This document shows positions 61,200-64,000 of a DNA stretch of 64,000 bases, one piece after another; within the stretch, counting starts at the first letter, position 1, and every line of letters begins with the position of its first letter. The translations under genes were made by a program, and so were the position numbers. Under the pieces are notes generated by a model. The model was not told the origin of the DNA. It saw only the letters and a list, made by a program, of their open reading frames with translations, and searched no databases. The stretch is from Streptomyces hygroscopicus subsp. hygroscopicus (GTDB taxonomy: Bacteria > Actinomycetota > Actinomycetes > Streptomycetales > Streptomycetaceae). The DNA is taken from assembly GCF_030269125.1 (NCBI RefSeq), contig NZ_BSSM01000003.1, positions 186,001 to 250,000 of the forward strand, in the 5' to 3' direction.

Positions 61200-64000
61200 T
61201 GACATCCCCTCCCGGGCGGTTGATGATCCAATCATTCTCACGGAAATGCGTGGAGATTCCGCTGCCTACGTTCGTCCTGTCCGGAGGTCCGGCCGAAAAG
61301 AACAACGCTGGTGCAACTTCGCGGCCGAGTTCTCCCTCCCAGCGCGCCTTCCAGTCCTGCAGCGCAGGGAATGCCTGTGCGGCAACTTCTTTGTTCACGA
61401 AATCGTATTTCGGGTGGATGAGGTGCGGGCTCCGCGTGCCAGGGTCAGTAGCTTCCCATATCTCCTTGGCCTTGTCGACCATGGCATCAGAGGAAAGCTG
61501 GACATCATAGTCACTCGGCGGTTCGGGTGTGCCATCGCCGTCCACCACTCCGAGTACGTGCTTGGCGTCGAACGGGATTCGGGCGGGCCGTTCGGATTCT
61601 GCTCTACCGCCCATCCATTGCTCCAGCCTGGCTCGCGCTTCAGGCTGTTCGGCCAGGCTCTGCTCAGTGGGAAAATCCTTGTGGGATCCGGAAAAGAAAT
61701 GCGCCGACGAGCCCTGCAGTCGAATATCGACCTGCTCTGGATCAATTCCGTCCACTGTCAGCGCTTCTTTAAGGCTTCCCGTGAATCCCTCGAATTGTTC
61801 GGGGGTCATGCCCAGCGGCGCCTCGAATCGCTGCCAGGATTCCACCTGGGTGTCGGAAAGTCCCAGGACCCTCAGGTCTTCGCCCCTTATCTCATACCCG
61901 GTGTCATCGCACGGCCAGCCCCGCACGCGGTCGCCTGATTCGAGCTCTTCGACCGGAACGCGCCCTGTTTCGTCGATAAGTCCGTTGGCCTGCGCCTCGC
62001 GCCTTCTGGCATCCATGGAGTCGACGGACTCTGCCCTCGCTTCCTGCGGGGCCAGTTCCTGGTCGACATCATTCGCCGTGGAATCCCACGGCTCTTCCGG
62101 TTCCGCTGGTGTGTCGCTGTCGGCCGGCTCCGCGGACACGTCCGGCTCCACGGGTCCAGGCGCTTCGTCCAGCGTGGCTGACGAGACGGATGCCGACTCC
62201 GCCCGTGCTTCAGAAGCTCCGGGAGCATCCGGATGGTCGGGAGCCCCCGATGGAGCCGGCTCGAGTAGACCGGGTGGTTCAGAAGGATCCGGTGCCTCTC
62301 GGGCGTCGTCGGTCTCGGCCGGAGGGAGGGTGTCCGCGTCAGCGACCTCCGGTGGGCCCGGGAGATCCATGACGTCCGTCGGGGACGGAGCCTGCGCGGC
62401 GTCCGGCGCGTCATGCCCGGTGAGGCCAGAATCGGGCGTCGCGAGCGCCTCGGGTCCGGTGGAAGGCTCGGCGGCCGACGTCGTGTCGGCGGAGCCTTCG
62501 AATCGCCCGCTCGTCCTTGACCGCAACCCGTGCTCCGGGCCTGCCGACACGTCCTCGTTCTCCAGCACTTTCCTCGCCCGCGGACGTGGCGGCCCCGCAT
62601 CCGGCCATCCCGATTCCAGTCCCTCTGGAGCGGGAGAGAGCGTTTCGGGCGTAGGTTCCGCGGCTTCGGGTGACGGCTTCGCACTGCCTTCGTCCCCGGA
62701 CCCTGAAGCGTCAGCGGGACTGTCCGGGCCGTGATCTCCTTCCATGCTCTGACGGAGATCGTCGGTCCAGGAATCGAAGGCCGCGCGGGCAGCCGCCTCG
62801 TCCAGGGCGTTCGCCGTTTGAGCGGCGATATCCGCGCCGGCCTCGGCCACGGCGAGGGCGAGGTCGCCCACACCTTTCGCCACTGCGGCCATGGCCTCTG
62901 CCGCTTCATCGGCCGGTGATGCCTGCTCGTCCGTTCTCTCGCCCGCCGGTCCATCGTCAGTGTCCCGGCGTAGTGCGTCGGACTCCTCGGGCATGCCGGA
63001 CCGATCGGTCCGAGCGGCTTCCTCCAGTGCCTCCTCTGCGGCATCGTCCTTCTCTGGGCGCTCGGACTCCTCCGGCACCTCGGACGGGTCTTCCGTCGGG
63101 CCGTCGGGCGGGTCTTCCGTCGGGCCGTCGGGCGGGCCGCCCCCCGGGTCCCGGGTGTCCGTTTCTGGTCCTGGTTCGGGTTCCTGTTCGGGCCCTTCCT
63201 CGGTCCTGGGGTCAGATTCGCGTTCGAATGCGTCTTCCGGGGCGGGTACGGGTGTGGTTTCGGTTTCCGAGGCGGCTTCAGGTACCCGGGCGGCTTCGAG
63301 TTCCGGCTTGGCTTCAAGCTCCGGCTTGGCTTCAAGTTCCGGCCTGGCTTCTGTGTCCGGTTCGGCTTCCTCCTCGGGCTCGGGCTCCGGCTCGGGCTCG
63401 GGCTCGGGCTCGGGCTCCGGCTCCGGCTCGGGCTCGGGCTCCGGCTCCGGCTCCGGCTCGGGCTCGGGCTCGGGCTCCGGCTCCGGCTCCGGCTCCGGCT
63501 CGGGCTCCGGCTCCGGCTCCGGCTCGGGCTCCGGCTCGGGCTCGGGCTCCGGCTCGGGCTCGGGCTCCGGCTCGGGCTCGGGTTCGGGCTCCGGTTCGGG
63601 GGAGTCCGACGCGGGTTCTTCGGGAGTGAGGTCCTCCTGGGTAGACGGAGTTTCGGAGGGGTCGTCGAATGCCTCGGCGGTGGGGCGGTCGGGGCCGTCC
63701 GGGGGGCCCTGTCCCCCCGACGACGTCTCGGTCTCGGGCTGTCCGTTCTGCGCCTGCGCCTCCTGCATGCCGGCGTCGCCGTCCGTCGGCTGCTCGGAGG
63801 TGGGGGTGGGGATGCTGCCTGTTTCCGGTTCAGGTTCAGGTTCGGTTTCGGGTTCGGGTTCGGCTTCGGGTTCGGCTTCAGGTTCAGGTTCAGGTTCAGG
63901 TTCGAGGGTCTCGGCGTCCGGGTCCTCTTGGAAAGTGTCCTGGGACCCGGTGTCCTCGGTCCCCGCCTCGTCCGGTTCGTCCCCGTCCCGGTACGCGTCG
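61192..64000 (-). CDS. Giant Pro-Glu-rich protein with nucleotidyltransferase-like C-terminal domain, candidate polymorphic toxin (5' end beyond the window)
   Basis: The frame is open from the right edge to 61192, at least 935 residues. Order: acidic linker, (EP)n tract, KPELEA repeats, long acidic Asp/Glu/Pro-rich linker with one Ala-rich helix ([20 protein letters not shown]), a proximal segment [20 protein letters not shown], and a 240-residue C-terminal domain. That domain carries [18 protein letters not shown] and [11 protein letters not shown], a G-S plus D-x-D arrangement like minimal nucleotidyltransferases, then [20 protein letters not shown] and [11 protein letters not shown]. An overlapping small gene follows, as expected for immunity. 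Confidence 0.75.
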   Translation of the reverse strand, partial: DAYRDGDEPDEAGTEDTGSQDTFQEDPDAETLEPEPEPEPEAEPEAEPEPETEPEPEPETGSIPTPTSEQPTDGDAGMQEAQAQNGQPETETSSGGQGPPDGPDRPTAEAFDDPSETPSTQEDLTPEEPASDSPEPEPEPEPEPEPEPEPEPEPEPEPEPEPEPEPEPEPEPEPEPEPEPEPEPEPEPEPEPEPEPEPEPEPEPEPEPEEEAEPDTEARPELEAKPELEAKPELEAARVPEAASETETTPVPAPEDAFERESDPRTEEGPEQEPEPGPETDTRDPGGGPPDGPTEDPPDGPTEDPSEVPEESERPEKDDAAEEALEEAARTDRSGMPEESDALRRDTDDGPAGERTDEQASPADEAAEAMAAVAKGVGDLALAVAEAGADIAAQTANALDEAAARAAFDSWTDDLRQSMEGDHGPDSPADASGSGDEGSAKPSPEAAEPTPETLSPAPEGLESGWPDAGPPRPRARKVLENEDVSAGPEHGLRSRTSGRFEGSADTTSAAEPSTGPEALATPDSGLTGHDAPDAAQAPSPTDVMDLPGPPEVADADTLPPAETDDAREAPDPSEPPGLLEPAPSGAPDHPDAPGASEARAESASVSSATLDEAPGPVEPDVSAEPADSDTPAEPEEPWDSTANDVDQELAPQEARAESVDSMDARRREAQANGLIDETGRVPVEELESGDRVRGWPCDDTGYEIRGEDLRVLGLSDTQVESWQRFEAPLGMTPEQFEGFTGSLKEALTVDGIDPEQVDIRLQGSSAHFFSGSHKDFPTEQSLAEQPEARARLEQWMGGRAESERPARIPFDAKHVLGVVDGDGTPEPPSDYDVQLSSDAMVDKAKEIWEATDPGTRSPHLIHPKYDFVNKEVAAQAFPALQDWKARWEGELGREVAPALFFSAGPPDRTNVGSGISTHFRENDWIINRPGGDVNE
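63377..63602 (-). repeat. Hexanucleotide repeat coding (Glu-Pro)n
   Basis: About 37 units of GG(C/T)TC(C/G) on the plus strand encode an uninterrupted Pro-Glu tract in the toxin gene. A shorter, more degenerate Glu-Pro/Glu-Ala tract is at 63822-63905. Such tracts form stiff extended rods and are prone to length change. Confidence 0.92.

Noticed and set aside
63377..63602. Hexanucleotide repeat array considered as a CRISPR or regulatory satellite
   Set aside because: It has no spacers and is fully in frame within a long open reading frame as an EP protein repeat.
61529..63629. Long rightward Ser/Arg-rich frames opposite the toxin gene
   Set aside because: Antisense of Glu/Pro/Asp codons; no motif, no ribosome binding site.

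Overview
The window is high-GC DNA with GTG/TTG starts, strong GGAGG-type ribosome binding sites, tight ATGA/GTGA stop-start overlaps and gene content (spare zinc-free ribosomal proteins, ECF42 sigma factor with DGPF partner, CebR-type operator, RsbU/RsbP-type phosphatase, IS5/ISL3/IS630/IS21 debris) typical of a Streptomyces or close relative. The density of decayed insertion sequences and regulator/oxidoreductase pairs suggests an accessory chromosome-arm region. No tRNA, rRNA or CRISPR array was seen.

1-2.6 kb: a MarR regulator (cut by the left edge) diverging from a VOC protein across two matching palindromes; an IS5-type transposase relic; then three small genes for cysteine-less (zinc-independent) L33, L31 and L36. 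2.6-20.8 kb: a large peptide-scavenging locus. S9 peptidase, a DAP-decarboxylase-like enzyme and an XRE-cupin regulator read leftward. An RpiR/MurR-type regulator, an M20 peptidase, a complete Dpp-type ABC importer, GNAT acyltransferase, N-succinylamino-acid racemase, D-aminopeptidase DppA, a second M20 hydrolase and an L,D-carboxypeptidase read rightward. Together they look like uptake of D-amino-acid-containing (cell-wall) peptides and irreversible conversion of D- to L-amino acids.

20.8-36 kb: transposase relic; MarR/quinone-oxidoreductase divergent pair; a NarL two-component system diverging from an FtsX-type ABC exporter that carries a 29-codon coupled ORF; an RsbQ-RsbP-STAS energy-stress module whose STAS gene is broken; a MerR regulator; an ArsR/NmrA divergent pair; and nested IS1182-like and IS630 relics. 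36-44.9 kb: a secreted FG-GAP protein whose stop codon sits on the IS630 end, a CPBP protease/two-component operon, an IS5 relic, a broken acetyltransferase and a leaderless MerR-methyltransferase fusion.

45-60.3 kb: a graveyard of IS5, IS21, ISL3 and IS630 pieces, a HINT-domain toxin relic and an anti-sigma-kinase relic, interspersed with intact single genes: GNAT, two hypotheticals, VOC protein, GH6 cellulase with a perfect CebR box, GFA-fold protein, ECF42 sigma module with its own promoter, and a TetR/epoxide-hydrolase pair. 60.3-64 kb: a leftward operon entering from the right edge, made of a very large Pro-Glu-rich protein with a nucleotidyltransferase-like C-terminus (candidate polymorphic toxin), an overlapping 109-residue candidate immunity protein, and a DEDD-type exonuclease.
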